62,000 nucleotides of DNA from Zygnema cylindricum (GCA_037447655.1 JBBHKE010000385.1:1-62000); one strand, 5' to 3'. Positions 41,958 through 53,706 are shown, counted from the stretch's first letter. The notes: generated from the letters alone by a model not told the origin. Program-made: numbers and translations.

Positions 41958-42840
41958 GGGTACTTTGCATGTGCTAAAGTTACAGTTATTTTCTGTCGTT
42001 TTCCTCCATAACTTGGAAAAAAGCGAAAAAATCCGCAGCCGTACCAGAAAATTGAAATTAACGCCGTACAAGCTGCGTTAACTTTGAACTTTACATGTAC
42101 TGGAGTTTGTCGTCTAACGCGATGCAGTTTGTCGTCTAGCGCATTTCGAGCCACTTTCGCGTTGTCGTCTAGCGCGATGCAGTTTGTCGTCTAGCGCATT
42201 TCGAGCCACTTTCGCGTCCTATCAGGTGATCTTCAAACTTTATATAAAATCACCTCGCGAGGTGATTTTAAATAAAGTTCCATGATGTGAGCGAATAGAC
42301 ATTTGTTGTCGCACGTGTTGGAACTTTTTTACATTTTTTGTGCCCGTAGCACCAAAACAAACCCGCTGCACATTTCCAGCCTGTGCGTACTGTTTTCCGT
42401 GCGCTTGTGCGTACTGTTTTCCGTGCGCTGATTTTCGTACAGGTCTCTCTCAAACACACGTGTCTTCACACATACAGCGCATGAAAAACATTGGGCACCT
42501 GTCGGCAAGTGGGAAGACGAAAAAAGAAACCGCATTTATGTGCGACAGCGAAAGGTATTTTTGGGTTTCGACACGTCGACAATGTGGCGTACGGACATTA
42601 CGAAGTCACAAAAATTGTACACCGTGCGGAGAGACGCCTCAAATTGAAGCCGAGTGGAAGTTATGCCTCGTTTTGTGTACAACTTCATCTGTCACATTGT
42701 TTTTTACACGTCTACGTAAATCACTTTTTTAAGTAACAAGTTATTCGTGTTTACATCCGAATGCTCTGAAAGTTGTACAGAGAATCTTCGCTAAAAAACA
42801 AAGTAACAAGACTAAGTTTCGGTTACATGCGAAAGTACCC
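41958..42840. mobile_element. TIR element with central palindrome (copy 2)
   Basis: 883 bp, from GGGTACTTTGCATGT to ACATGCGAAAGTACCC. It is homologous to 29119-30363 over both ends and the palindrome (42245-42270) but lacks the nested MITE. A roughly 53-base unit (CGATGCAGTTTGTCGTCTAGCG...GAGCCACTTTCGCG) is tandemly duplicated at about 42118-42223. Flanks TCA and TCG. No coding frame. Confidence 0.7.
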
Positions 42841-43303
42841 TCGGTTTCACGATGAGCCTAACAAGATCCCATAAATTTAGTGAAGTATGGTTTTCCGTCT
42901 TTCATGCGACACAAAGAAACAACCGTGTACTTTTTTGCATCGCCAAAAAATTTGAAAACTTTTGACACTTGCGATTTTTTTTTCTATTTGTGAAGTGAAT
43001 TCACTTTATTTTTAAGATAATTTTGAAAATGACGTGGCGGTGGGTCGAAAAAACAGAAGACGACAACCTGTCGTAGATCCTAAGTTTGAAGATGACGCAA
43101 ATTGTACTCTACATTTTTGCGATTTATTAGTACCGTTGTAACTTTAGCAGTACGATCTTTTTTTTAAATAAAACGACAGAAAAAAACCCTTACGTAGCTC
43201 CATGGGGCCATACCCTAAGGCCACAAATAATTTTACAAGTACCCCAATGTTACATACACGATCTGAAATCGTTGTGAAATCCTTTACCTACAAGTACTGA
43301 AAT

Positions 43304-43608
43304 CATAGTTCAAAAGTATGCGTTTTTATTGTAGGCCTTTGATCGGCACCTTTATCGTAAGTTGTGTTATCGGCTTTTCATGTGATCTTTTTAGATCGCT
43401 ACTTTGATCACGAACCGTCCGATCGTACGAATTTGACGGTGTAAATAAAATATTTGGTCCGAATGTTTTAATTGGTCCAATTTTTGGTCCGAATGTTTTC
43501 ATTGGTCCGAATAGGTCCGAATACAATATGGGTCTTAAGGTCATATTGAATGTTTTGCATACAATAGGCATATTGTAGGGGCCTACTTTCACCTACTTTT
43601 GAACTATG
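43304..43608. mobile_element. hAT-type MITE (copy 2), inverted relative to copy 1
   Basis: 305 bp with the same 15-bp ends CATAGTTCAAAAGTA and TACTTTTGAACTATG. The flanking octamers ACTGAAAT and ACTCAAAT match at 7 of 8. It is 30 bases longer than copy 1 because a TTGGTCCGAATGTTTT segment is duplicated inside. Confidence 0.88.
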
Positions 43609-43852
43609 ACTCAAATGACACATAATGGACTTTTTTTCGAACAATGATGTTGTACACGTGTCAAGAGTGCGGTACGTGGAAAGATTCGTATCTTTTCGTT
43701 TGTCTCGCGTCATTCCGGTTTTAAATGATTATCGCGATAAGTTTCTTGCCGATACACAACAAATTATTTTCGTGTTGCATAGGCCAAATGGTTATTTAAT
43801 GGGGGGTATTTTAGGGTTGTTAATGTACATCCTGCCGTAAAAAATATGCAGG

Positions 43853-43963
43853 TAAAAGTACGATAATGTAGTAGAATTTATGCTACATTATCCTACATTT
43901 CATTGCACTTGCCTTACATTTTCGTACATTCACCTACAGTTCCCGTATATTATCGTACTTTTA
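43853..43963. repeat. 111-bp foldback
   Basis: TAAAAGTACGATAAT at 43853 and its exact reverse complement at 43949-43963, with a short non-coding middle. It may be a very small MITE; no duplication was identified. Confidence 0.65.
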
Positions 43964-44280
43964 AAGGTTATTCACATAGATGTATCATGCACATAAAACG
44001 CACGCATGAAACGCCGAAAAAATAACAAATATGCGCATGAAACAAAATTCAAAACATTATAAAATGCATTGACCGGCTTTGACTATATAAAATATAAAAT
44101 ATAAAAACATCTAATAAAAAATACTACTACCACTCAATCAAACTTATTTTTGTTTTACATTAATGCGCATGCTTTTTAATTAGCGTTAGCTAGTCTAGCT
44201 TCGACTCTTTTTAAAAAGTGGAATGTACGAATAGTGTCTGTTCTTACTAAAACTATTCATTATTTTGTACAGACATACAA

Positions 44281-44957
44281 AATATGTGTCAAGTAAGAGC
44301 GTCGACAGGGGAAATTAAGTTCGCCGCCACGCAAAAGCGTACTCGCATTTTATTTCAAATCATAAAGACGAAGGCAAATCACAAAAACCTATTCGGACAT
44401 TATCAATTGTTATAGGTTTACCAAATATGTGTCAAGTAAGAGCGTCGACAAGGGAAATTGAGTGCGTCGCCACGCAAAAGCGTACTCAGATTTTATTTCA
44501 AATCATAAAGACAAAGGCAAATCAGAAAAACCTGTTCGCACATGATGAAGTGCTATAAGTTTTGTTTAATCGGCGTTAATTGCTCTGGATTTGACTTTTT
44601 TTAAATATTAAAATAGTTGAAGTGTAAAAAATAAAATTGTTTGTAAAAAAACCGCTCATTACTTTGTATAGACGTACAAATAAGCGTAAGGTAAAGGCGT
44701 CAACACAGGAAATTGATTGCGTCGCCACGAAAAAGCGCACTCGGATTTGAATCCCATTCGTAAAAACAAGGGAGAATGCAACAACCTGTTCTCACATGTT
44801 CAAGCGTCAAACATGTGAACATAGACTATCGCGGCTACATCCAAATTAGTGTTAGGTGTGTATAAATTAGCGTTAGTTTTTGACTTTTTGTTGGTGTTTT
44901 GCCTTTTCCCCAAAATAGAGTTTAACTTTAATAGTGAATCACGTTGTACGTTCAACC
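44281..44957. repeat. three degenerate SINE-like repeat units
   Basis: Units begin near 44281, 44425 and 44681. Each contains GCGTC(G/A)ACA, GCGTCGCCACG-AAAAGCG and a segment ending AACCTGTTC. The third unit has CTCGGATTTGAATCCC, close to a tRNA B box. Related sequence lies at 15367-15560. The last unit ends with the TIR-like motif AATAGTGAATCACGTTGTAC. Confidence 0.5.
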
Positions 44958-45599
44958 CTTTATTTGAATATTTCCGTACATTATTATCGTACATTTAGTC
45001 TGTACGAAAAGTATATGCGATTTAATAAAGGTTCAAAATCTATAAAAAATAACTAAAATTTCGTAAAAATGTCAAAATCCGTAAAAATGAGACTTCTTTG
45101 GTTATTCAATCGGGATTATTGGTACATCTCCATATGTTTCAGTATAGCTAGAGTACCTTACATTTTTCGTACAATTTTTCGTATAATCTTTGTATATTTC
45201 CGTACATTTAGGGTTACTTAAGGGGGGTTTCGGGTTTGTTAGGGTAAATTTGTGTACATTTCAGTACAACTGCCTTACATTTTCTTATAGGAAATAGGCT
45301 GAGGCGAAATGCCATTGTATCCCCTTGAATCAAATGTCCATAAGACAGCTTTTTTGATATGCTTAACAGGGAAGCATCCCCACCTAAGTTTGTTGAATAT
45401 ATCGCCCGTCGCTATTAGAGGTAGTGAATTATTGGCGTTGACGCTTTATTAGAACTAACCGCACTAAATTATGTTGTGGGCTCATTTACCTAGTGTTACG
45501 AAGGTGTATTTGTTTCCAACTAAGAGTTTTTATGAAGTGTCATATGTCGGTGATAAGTATGTCTTCCATTCACTTTAATAAATGTTGACACGACAATGG

Positions 45600-45775
45600 A
45601 TTGCCAATACTGTTGGGTATCGAGGACCACTTGTCGATATTCGATATATACCGAATTTTAGGTACGTTTTAATCGACATATCGCTTCAATATATTGAAAA
45701 GCTAGATTTAACGGCGATATGTAGTATCACGATATATCGTAAATATATCGTATCGCGATATATCGAATCATATTT
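45600..45775. repeat. CGATA-rich palindromic segment
   Basis: Dense ATATCG/CGATAT motifs from GTTGGGTATCGAGGACC to CGCGATATATCG, like the interiors of 11256-11642 and 19524-20312. Probably a truncated member of that hAT-like family. Confidence 0.5.
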
Positions 45776-47159
45776 TCTTGTTTTTTGCTGTGCCCTTTTT
45801 TTAAAAGGGAAAAGCATTCTAGTCGCATTCGTTTCTGGTGACAACGACAATTGATCGTCGATTTTTTTGTGTAAGATTGTGAGCCTTTGAGTGATGTGAG
45901 TCTTGATTGGCTTTGTAATGTTCCAATTTTGATCTAATGAAAGAAGACACGTGGTATACTCATATTTGTTGTAATTCGTGTGGTTGTAATGGTAACGATT
46001 CGCGGTGTACAGTATTGCATGGTACGTTACATTACCACTTTCGCTCGTAGAGAATCTGCCAATTGGTGAAAGCCAGAAAGTACATATTTTCAATATGGTC
46101 GGCCGCCGTGCATCGCGCCGTGCTGATTTTTATAGCATAGACGTGACCGTCAACTGGCGAACCAAACCGACTATTTCTAGCGTGTCCGTACTTATTTTTG
46201 TGAAAGTACACCACAAATCGTTTTTAGTGTTTATATAACTAATCCAGTACCCGTAAATTTTGAACCTCAAACCTAAAATAGGATTAGTATTTTATATTTT
46301 TTCCTTACGTTAATGTAGGCACGGTTTAAATAGTATCGATGCTACAAATTTGGGCAAGTATTAAATATTAATTAATGTGCATTACACCGTGAATCGCAAT
46401 TACTCTATTAGTGCTGAATTTTTTGCTTTACGGCCGACACTGTTAAACGTCGCGACTGTTAAATTTCAATCCGACGGCAACAATAAATCAATGTATACAA
46501 TTTACGTCAATTGAAACAAAATAAATGTATGGTAAATTTAAACCATATGGGGGCACAATTGTCCACCAAAACGACACGAAGAAATGAAACGAAAAACTAA
46601 ATTGTATCATGCGACATAAATTAACATCTAATAGATATATTTCATGGAAAAGACAAAATTTTACGCTAAATACACGTATGTTACGGGTATATTAATTATT
46701 TGTTATCAAAATTCATGGTGGAAAGGTTCATGTATGTAGAAGAAGATGACGAATACAAGTGGATGGTTTAATTCACGTTCCGTTCATGTAGGGGGTTTGA
46801 TTAAGCGTAAAAGTTTCACACTAATTTGAGCGTTTGATCTCAATCTAATAAACGATATGAATGAATGGACTAAATATATCATGTAGTATTAAATAAATTA
46901 ATGTTAAATCTAGAATACACATTAAACCATTACCATTATTCAACCATTATTCACTTAAACAAAATATAAATGGTTTTTGTTTATTTTATATTAGGGTGTT
47001 GCATGTATATTTTTTATATATTTTTTTATCAATACATAATTTTACAAAAGAAGAAAACAAAAAAAGACAAACAAAATAAATAACCACAATACAACGTTGA
47101 TCACATAACAAAAATGAAAGAAACAAATAAAAATAATAAGAAAAAAAAAATGTCAGACT

Positions 47160-47720
47160 TAACTAGGATTCAACCAACTTAGTCGAAAGACCTAAAAGGT
47201 TGGAACAACATCATTATCAGCTCGATGGCTGACTAAGACTAGAAACACGTATTTTCTTTTAAATTTTTTGATAGTTAGAATATGTTGATTTCTTTAAGTA
47301 ATTTTTATTTTTTTTGGATCAAGCACCTTAGTTGAAAACCCAGATGGTTGCATAAACATCATTATCAGCTCAAAGGTTTAACTAACATTAGAATCACTTA
47401 TTATTTATTATTTTTCGTTGTTTATTATAGTAGATTAATTACATTTAGAACTTTTTCTTTTCTTTTTTTGTGATCAACCAACTTAGTCCTAAGACTTATA
47501 AGGTTGCATAAACATCACTATCAGCTCGGAGGTTGACCAACATTACAAACACTTGTTTTCATTCATAATATTTGTTTTTTAGATTACATTGTTACTTTTA
47601 ATAATTTTGTTGTTTTTGTTGTTTCGATCAACCAACTTAGTCCAAAGACCAAGAAAGTTATTAGGTCATCATTATCAGGTAAAAAACTGACAAACATTAC
47701 AAACATTGGTATATATATAT
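47160..47720 (+). repeat. four-unit tandem repeat, period about 155 bp
   Basis: Cores begin near 47169, 47322, 47475 and 47629. Each reads approximately CAACCAACTTAGTCCAAAGAC, (T)AAGGTTG, AACATCATTATCAGCTC, then TGACNAACATTACAAACAC, about 85 bases. The AT-rich spacers between cores are much less conserved. CAACC and GGTTG within a core can pair as a small hairpin. No reading frame is shared. Confidence 0.75.
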
Positions 47721-48088
47721 ATTTTTTAAATGCAACACAAATACTTTTACTACTTCATTTCGGTTATACTTTATAACTTTTTTTTTTTTTATTTGACCAA
47801 CATAACATACATTTTTTTTTTTTTTTAAACACAATACAAATACTTTGATTACTTTGTTTTCTTTTATGATGTTACTTGCAAGTAAGCATGTATTATTGAT
47901 ATTTTTGTTTATGTGGAAAAATAAGACAAATATTTTGTTTCTTATAGCCTTAAAAATTTTAGTGACTATTTTTTTCTATAAAACCATAAATTGGGTATTA
48001 ATCAAACCCCTATAAACCTTTAATCACCTAATGATAATGTACTAATCAAGCCCGTAAAACCCGTATAGACGTATTTTTGAAAAAAATA

Positions 48089-48956
48089 TGTTGAATTTTG
48101 AAATCTTTATTTCAGTAGACAGGGCTCTAAGAAGAGACTGAAAGACTTACAATATTTTCTAAAGTCGTGTGCTGTAATACTTACCTGTATTAATGTTACA
48201 GAAGCAAAAGTACAATATAGTGTATTGCACTTCTACAGGTACACGTGTCGACAAAAAAAGTTAATGGAGGTATTCCGGAGGGGCGCCGACATCTACATAC
48301 GCGTGTCAAATATCATACGGGCGGTTTCGGTGAATCTGACGGGCTAAGACCGTGCCGAACATCTGGGAGTGTACCGTACGCAATCAAAAAAATATTGTTC
48401 ATGCGAGACAGATTCGACAGACGCGATTAAAGCGGGGACCACAATGACTGAGTGCGACGTACGCACTCAGGACGTTCGTACCATCGAATCAACATTCATC
48501 TAGACTCTTGGGACTAATGCTGACTAAGCGTCGGAAACATAATTGTACGAACAATATCTATAATTATTTGGAAAACAATAAGTTAACGTTCAGTGAATTA
48601 ATTAATAGTGTTACATTGTTAATTTAGCGGCAGGTAGTAATTAGGGTTTTGGAGGTACTCACGGTACAATAAAGTACAGACTTGATACTTTGTCGTAAGT
48701 CAGGATAGTAGTTAAGTACAGTCACCCGAATTAGTGTAGACTGGTAGATAATATATAGTTTAGGACTTAGTCAAATTTGAATCATCCAGTTTTGGGAATA
48801 TGATTTTCTAAAGGCAATTTTTGGGAAACTTCCAAACATCATATCTTATCGTTTACCAAGTCATTTAGGGTGCAATTTTGGAAATTATTAGTTTAATGTG
48901 TTGTGTATCACTACAAAAAATGTGAGGCATATTGGCCTTTTGAGTTATATTTTGTG
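48089..48956 (+). repeat. 5' LTR of the copia element
   Basis: About 868 bp. It matches the 3' LTR with scattered differences across AAGCGGGGACCACAATGACT, CGAATCAACATTCATCTAGA and ATCATCCAGTTTTGGGAATA. The 3' border is placed just before the binding site; the usual terminal CA is not preserved. Confidence 0.75.
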
Positions 48957-49009
48957 TTGGATCAAAGTTGGATGTTAAACAGTTGTTTTGATAGCTTCAA
49001 CTGTTTTTA

Positions 49010-49420
49010 ATGTCTACTTCCACAATTACTTATGGTTCTCCTCATGCGACGGTGGTTATAGAAAAATAGGTTATGGGCCTTTCGTCAAGAATTCTTATAT
49101 TCAATGGCCAAAGGTATCCGTACTGTGCTGCTATGGTCTAATCGTCCTTTGAAATTGCCGACTTATTGGGTGTCTTGGATGGCTCCCTTGATGAAACATA
49201 TCCAAGTTGGGCAAAAAAAAATTCAATGGCAAGGAACAATCTAATCCTTTGAATTTCAGAAAATCTGGTCAAGTCTCGCCTGAAAATGAAGAAAGAGAGG
49301 ATATTTGGACATCACTGAAATTCGCTTTTGAGAAAAAGAATGTTCAGAGGAGCTTTTGGTGGGCGGAAAAATTTGGGGATACATATACTCGGGGGGAACT
49401 ATGGTCGAGTATTGTGACAA
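49010..49420 (+). pseudogene. copia gag, N-terminal fragment (broken)
   Basis: Begins MSTST at 49010, as at 59492. A broken frame then resembles copia gag (YPYCAAMV, then a LLGVLDGSLDETYPSW segment near 49160, then EREDIWTSLKFAFEKKN). Stops and frameshifts are present. It is cut off at 49421 by the nested LTR element; gag resumes at 53707. Confidence 0.65.
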
Positions 49421-50583
49421 TGCAACTCTGTGTGCTCAATTGCCCAAAAATATCGCAGATCCAAAAGAAGCTTATCTAGATACTGCCGACTCCAAGTAAA
49501 TATAAACCCAAATGACTGACCCCTTGACAATCACAAACCCATTATAGCTTCACCCTTCCGAAATAAAACTTTCTGTGTGCTCATGTCCTCCACAGAATGC
49601 AAAGTTAGAATATGAGTTTTGGACCCATTCACCCACTTTGACTTTCCCTTAGAAATGAAGCCACCCTCGCAAGCAAAAACTCTGACCGACTACACCTATC
49701 TGTAGCGTGGACACCTTTGAGTTTGCAGCAAAAAGAATCACTGAAAATGGTCAAGTAAATTGATAGTTATGGCTGCCCAAAGTTAGCCTTTTATACAAGG
49801 TGCTCTCTTAGAGAGGTGACTACCTACCAGATTTTTTCTAAGTCCTATCTCCCTCTAAAACTCTATCTACTGAAGAACGGCACCAATTAAAATACTGTGT
49901 CGTACAGAAAAGTACAGGTGTCGGTTTCCTTTTTGTACGACCATCGTACGACATGACCAAAATGTTGACACATGTCATATCTGGATTCGTTTCCATAATC
50001 CGCGGAGTTGTCGCAATCCAATGTAGTTTTGCCACGTGTCATTCGATGTGGCGGTGATCGCAAACCGCCAAAATCTTATTCCGCGTTCTCGGCATCCTTT
50101 GCGGCCGTCCGATCGAAACTAAATTTAAATCGTAGCCGTCATAATTACTTGCGCGGTATTTGTTTCGCTATCGAAACAAAACGTGCGGTATTTGTTTTTT
50201 CTCCGTACTCTATATAAGTGGATCTATGCATCCCAAATAAAGTTTCAGTTAAATGAATTAGTCTACGTGTGAGTCTATATATAATTATCGAACCCTATAT
50301 CATCTAGCTTTAGTCTTAGACTAAACGGATAAAGCTAACTTCTATTTTGACGGACGACAGGTACGTGGATCGAATCCTGAGTCCGTCAAGATTCATTTTA
50401 ATAAAACCTACCGCTATCTACTCCTGTCTCTTAAGAGAGCTTAGGCAGCCATGGCTGTAGCTCACTTTCCAGCCTTCAGTGACTACAACAAGTGTGGGGG
50501 CTTAAAAAAGGGAGTTAGAGGCAGGCTGCCTGTGCTCTTTTTCCTATCCTAATAAAGACCTAGAAAATACTCAAATATCAACA
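49421..50583 (-). repeat. 3' LTR of the nested element
   Basis: 1163 bp, matching 52543-53706 with scattered substitutions. It contains CACGTGTC-type boxes, a TATATAA (plus strand, about 50211) and a tRNA-like stretch at 50308-50391. Confidence 0.85.
50308..50391 (+). other. tRNA-like stretch within the LTR
   Basis: AAACGGATAAAGCTAAC resembles a tRNA D-arm. About 40 bases later GGATCGAATCC is close to the B box GGTTCGANTCC. The B-like box is enclosed by the 9-bp inverted pair TTGACGGAC / GTCCGTCAA. It is repeated with changes in the sister LTR at about 53432-53515. It does not fold as a full tRNA by eye. Confidence 0.35.
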
Positions 50584-51014
50584 CTCCCTTTATTTTCTAG
50601 TCTATATCCTTTCAATTTTACAAACAAATAAACAAACATTATCTTCCCCTTTTTCTTTTTCCTTTTCCTTTTCCTTTCATAAAACTTTAAAACAACATTC
50701 TCATATTTAAAAAGTTCCATTAAATGAGCTGAAGTAAAAATTCCATCTTGCTGATCATACATTTTATTTAGGATCCCGTTTCTCATAAATCCGAGCAAAG
50801 ACAATATCCACCTCATCTCTTTTCCATCCATACAAAAACTGATTTCCCTCTTGCAATTCACCCAGCCAGCCCCATCTCCAATCTGCAACACACACCCAGA
50901 TGCTAACCTTTTTACGGGTACATCTTCATAGGTGACATCACTCGCATTAGTGATGTCAAAACCATTACCCCCGAAATTTATCCTTAAATCAAGAGTCCCC
51001 ACTAAGTTCTTCAT
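50571..51014 (-). pseudogene. copia RNase H-like remnant of the nested element
   Basis: A 147-codon minus-strand frame. NASDVTYEDVPVKR, ASGCVLQIGDGAGWVNCK resembles the copia RNase H block (SDxxYxxDxxxRxSTSGYVF, then GxxxxWxSxK). The catalytic-type Asp in SDVTYED is visible, but later RNase H blocks (EAEY, ADMLTK) are not, and the C-terminal part is Lys-rich. It ends inside the 3' LTR. Confidence 0.5.
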
Positions 51015-51385
51015 ATATCTATATCTTTCGAACTCATATTTCTATCCATGACGATTACCCTATTTTCTGAACTTTCCTCACTCTCTCCCATGGATTTCTT
51101 TCCACTCTCACTTTCTAAACTTATTCCCAAAAAAAAAATCTCCTCCCCTATAACTTTCATTAAATATTCCTCTTCTCCCATATCCTTTAAATCCCCTTCT
51201 AGTTTCACTTTTCCCCTTCCCTCGGAATCCGTTGAAGTCTCCCTTTCCAACCAGTTTTCTGTTTCCAAAATATCTATAAAATAATCCTGATTAATTTTAT
51301 CTTTTCCGTTTTCACTTATGGATCCTAGATCTGACTTTCGCATTTCTAAGTCATACACTCTAGACTTCTCGACATCCTCAAACAC
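51011..51385 (-). pseudogene. acidic open frame of the nested element, unassigned
   Basis: 124 codons between the gag-like and RNase H-like parts, very rich in Glu, Lys and Ser (for example LESESGKKSMGESEESSEN). No pol motif is seen. It may be deleted or replaced pol sequence that stayed open by chance. Confidence 0.35.
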
Positions 51386-51489
51386 CTCCTCTCACTTTAC
51401 TTCCTTTATACCTCCAAAAGCACATTGTTGTTTCCGTGGAATTTCTGTGTGCTTTTCTCTTTTTCCCATATTACCGATGCGGAGAAGCT

Positions 51490-52542
51490 TCAACATATCG
51501 TCATCGTCTTATCCTCTTCCCCTTCTTCCTCCTCATCCACATTCCAACTTCTAAGTTCTTCCAAACAAGGGCATTCCTCTATATAATGACCCGGTTCCCT
51601 ACAAAAGAAGCTAACCCCTTTTTTCAAAGCTCTCGTTTCCTTTCCTCTCCCTCTCTTTGTACCAAAGTTCCGATAAGGTTTACCTTTGTCTTTCTTCCTC
51701 TCATCACGCTTCCGCTCGTCACCGCTGTTCCTCTCATCATGCTTCCGCCAATCACCACCAGCTGTAAATGCATTCACCCTTTCACTTCCCTTACGAAGCT
51801 CCAAAGTGCTTTCCCTCATAAGAATTATCCCTATGGTAAAGCTCCAAGTCCATGAGGAGCCATCCATTGCTTGCATACGACAAATGATGTTTTCGTACTT
51901 ATCTGCGAGTTTCATAAGTAGTGTATTAATCTTCTTCTCCTCTGATTCTACATATCCGGCACTAGCAAGCTCAACATATAGCGCAACAATATCATTGCAA
52001 AATTCTATAATGATACGCCTTTATAAACATAGGCTTGTTTTACTAATTGCTGCCTCTGAATAGTCTCACTCTTATAAATCTGACTTAGTGCTTCCCATAT
52101 CTCTAAAGACTTCGTTAAGTTTATAAGAGTGATAGCTATAGACTTAGACATGTTTCTAAGTATGAGATGCTTTGCTATAGTGTTTTTGTATTCCCATATT
52201 TTTCTGTCATTTTCTTCAATTTTAATCCCCACAAGTGGAACCATAGTCGAGAGCTTAGCTCCCCTCACCATCGGTGTTCTTTTTCCCTTCTCCCATTTTC
52301 CCCCTTTCATGGCAATGATTTTCCCTTCACCTTCCTTTGCATCTGAACTCTGGTTGATTTTCTCGACAGCCCGAGATGATTCTCCAAAGTGATTTCCTCC
52401 AAAGCCCGGTGGAGGACACCTCACTTGTCCTAAAACAATTCCCCATAAGTGCTTCTCGAAAAGCAATCCCTCCATCATAAATCCCCAATAAGTGAAGCCT
52501 GTTCTATCAAACATAGGCACCCTAGATAGTGGGCCCGTAACC
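51490..52542 (-). pseudogene. copia gag of the nested element (frameshifted)
   Basis: Two overlapping minus-strand frames joined by one frameshift near 51950-52005. The upstream part has FTYWGFMMEGLLFEKHLW and SLEIWEALSQIYKSETIQRQ, typical of copia gag (UBN2-type). The downstream part has LADKYENIICRMQ, a basic linker, and the zinc knuckle FFCREPGHYIEECP. The knuckle's first Cys is replaced (SFFC in place of CxxC), so zinc binding is probably lost. Confidence 0.72.
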
Positions 52543-53706
52543 TGAAACTCTGTGTGCTCCATTGCCCACAGAAATCGCAGATCCAAAAGAAGCTTATCTA
52601 GATAGTGCCGACTCCAAGTTGATATAAACCCAAATGACTGAACCCTTGACAATCACAAACCCATTATAGCTTCATCCCTGTGAAAGAAGACTTTCTGTGT
52701 GCTCAGTTCCACCACAGAATGCAAAGTTAGAATATGAGTTTTGGACACATTCACCGACTTTGACTTTCCCTTAGAAATGCAGCCACCCTGGCAGGCAAAA
52801 ACTTTGTCCGACTATTCCCGTGTGTAGCCTGGACTCCCTTAAGTTCGCAACAAAAATAATCACTGAAAATGGTCAAGTAAATTGATATTTATGGCTGCCC
52901 AAAGTTAGCCTTTTATACAAGGTGCTCTCTCACACAACCGATTACCTACCAGAAATATTATAAGTCCTATTCCCTCTCTAAAACTCTATCTACTGACGTA
53001 TGGCACCAATCAAATTAATGTGTCATACAGAAAAGTACAGGTGTCGGTGTACTTTTTGTACGACCATCGTACGACATGGCCAAAATGTCGACACGTGTCA
53101 TATCCGGATATGTTCCTGTAATCTCCGAAGTTGTCGCGATCCAATATCATTTTTCCACGTGTCATCCTATGTGGCGACGAGCGCAAACCGCCGAGATCCT
53201 CTTCCGCGATCTCGGCATCCTTTCTGGCTGTCCGATCGAAACTAAATTTAAATCGTAGCCGTCATAATTACTTGCGCGGTATTTGTTTCGATATCGAAAC
53301 AAAGCGTGCGGTATTTGTTTTTTCTCCGTACTCTATATAACTGGATCTATGCATCCCGAATAAAGTTTCAGTTAAATGAATTAGTCTACGTGTGAGTCTA
53401 TATATAATTATCGAACCCTATATCATCTAGCTTTAGTCTTAGACTAAACGGATAAAGCTAACGTCTATTTTGACGCACGACACGTACGTGAATCGAATCC
53501 TGTGTCCGTCAAGATTCATTTTAATAAAACCTACCGCTATCTACTCCTGTCTCTTAAGAGAGCTTAGGCAGCCATGGCTGTAGCTCACTTTCCAGCCTTC
53601 AGTGACTACAACAAGTGTGGGGGCTTAAAAAAGGGAGTTAGAGGCAGGTTCCCTCTGCTCTTTTTCATATCCTAATAAAGACCTAGAAAATACTCAAATA
53701 TCAACA
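52543..53706 (-). repeat. 5' LTR of the nested element
   Basis: 1164 bp; see the partner LTR. Two G-box/ABRE-like motifs are present (GACACGTGTCA about 53091, CCACGTGTCA about 53156). Confidence 0.85.

Larger units (their letters stand above)
42841..48088. other. repeat-rich intergenic region
   Basis: No gene recognised in 5.2 kb. It contains the hAT-type MITE (43304-43608), a small foldback (43853-43963), SINE-like repeated units (44281-44957), a CGATA-rich segment (45600-45775), isolated TIR motifs (GATTCGCGGTGTA near 45998, TTACACCGTGAATCGC near 46383) and a tandem repeat (47160-47720). Confidence 0.55.
49421..53706 (-). mobile_element. nested non-autonomous copia-type LTR element
   Basis: LTRs 49421-50583 (1163 bp) and 52543-53706 (1164 bp) are highly similar. 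Read on the minus strand they run TGTTGATATTTG...AGAGTT(T/G)CA. Minus orientation is supported by coding direction and by the purine tract AATAAAGGGAG just before the 3' LTR. A weak tRNA-Met-like site GGTTACGGGCCCACT follows the 5' LTR. The interior (1.96 kb) keeps gag and an RNase H remnant but lacks protease, integrase and reverse transcriptase. Flanking pentamers (GACAA, TTTAC) do not match. Confidence 0.8.

Noticed and set aside
41050-41970. 306-codon minus-strand open frame over the LHCB 5' region
   Set aside because: It overlaps LHCB exon 1 in another frame, has no recognisable domain, and lies in a GC-rich stretch where stops are rare. Treated as promoter and leader.
47160-47720. CRISPR array
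   Set aside because: Unit length, long diverged cores and AT-rich spacers do not fit CRISPR, and the genome is eukaryotic.
50195-50240. Plus-strand orientation of the nested LTR element, from the TATATAA and upstream G-boxes in its LTR
   Set aside because: The gag coding strand and the purine tract both indicate minus; the plus-strand TATA was judged secondary.
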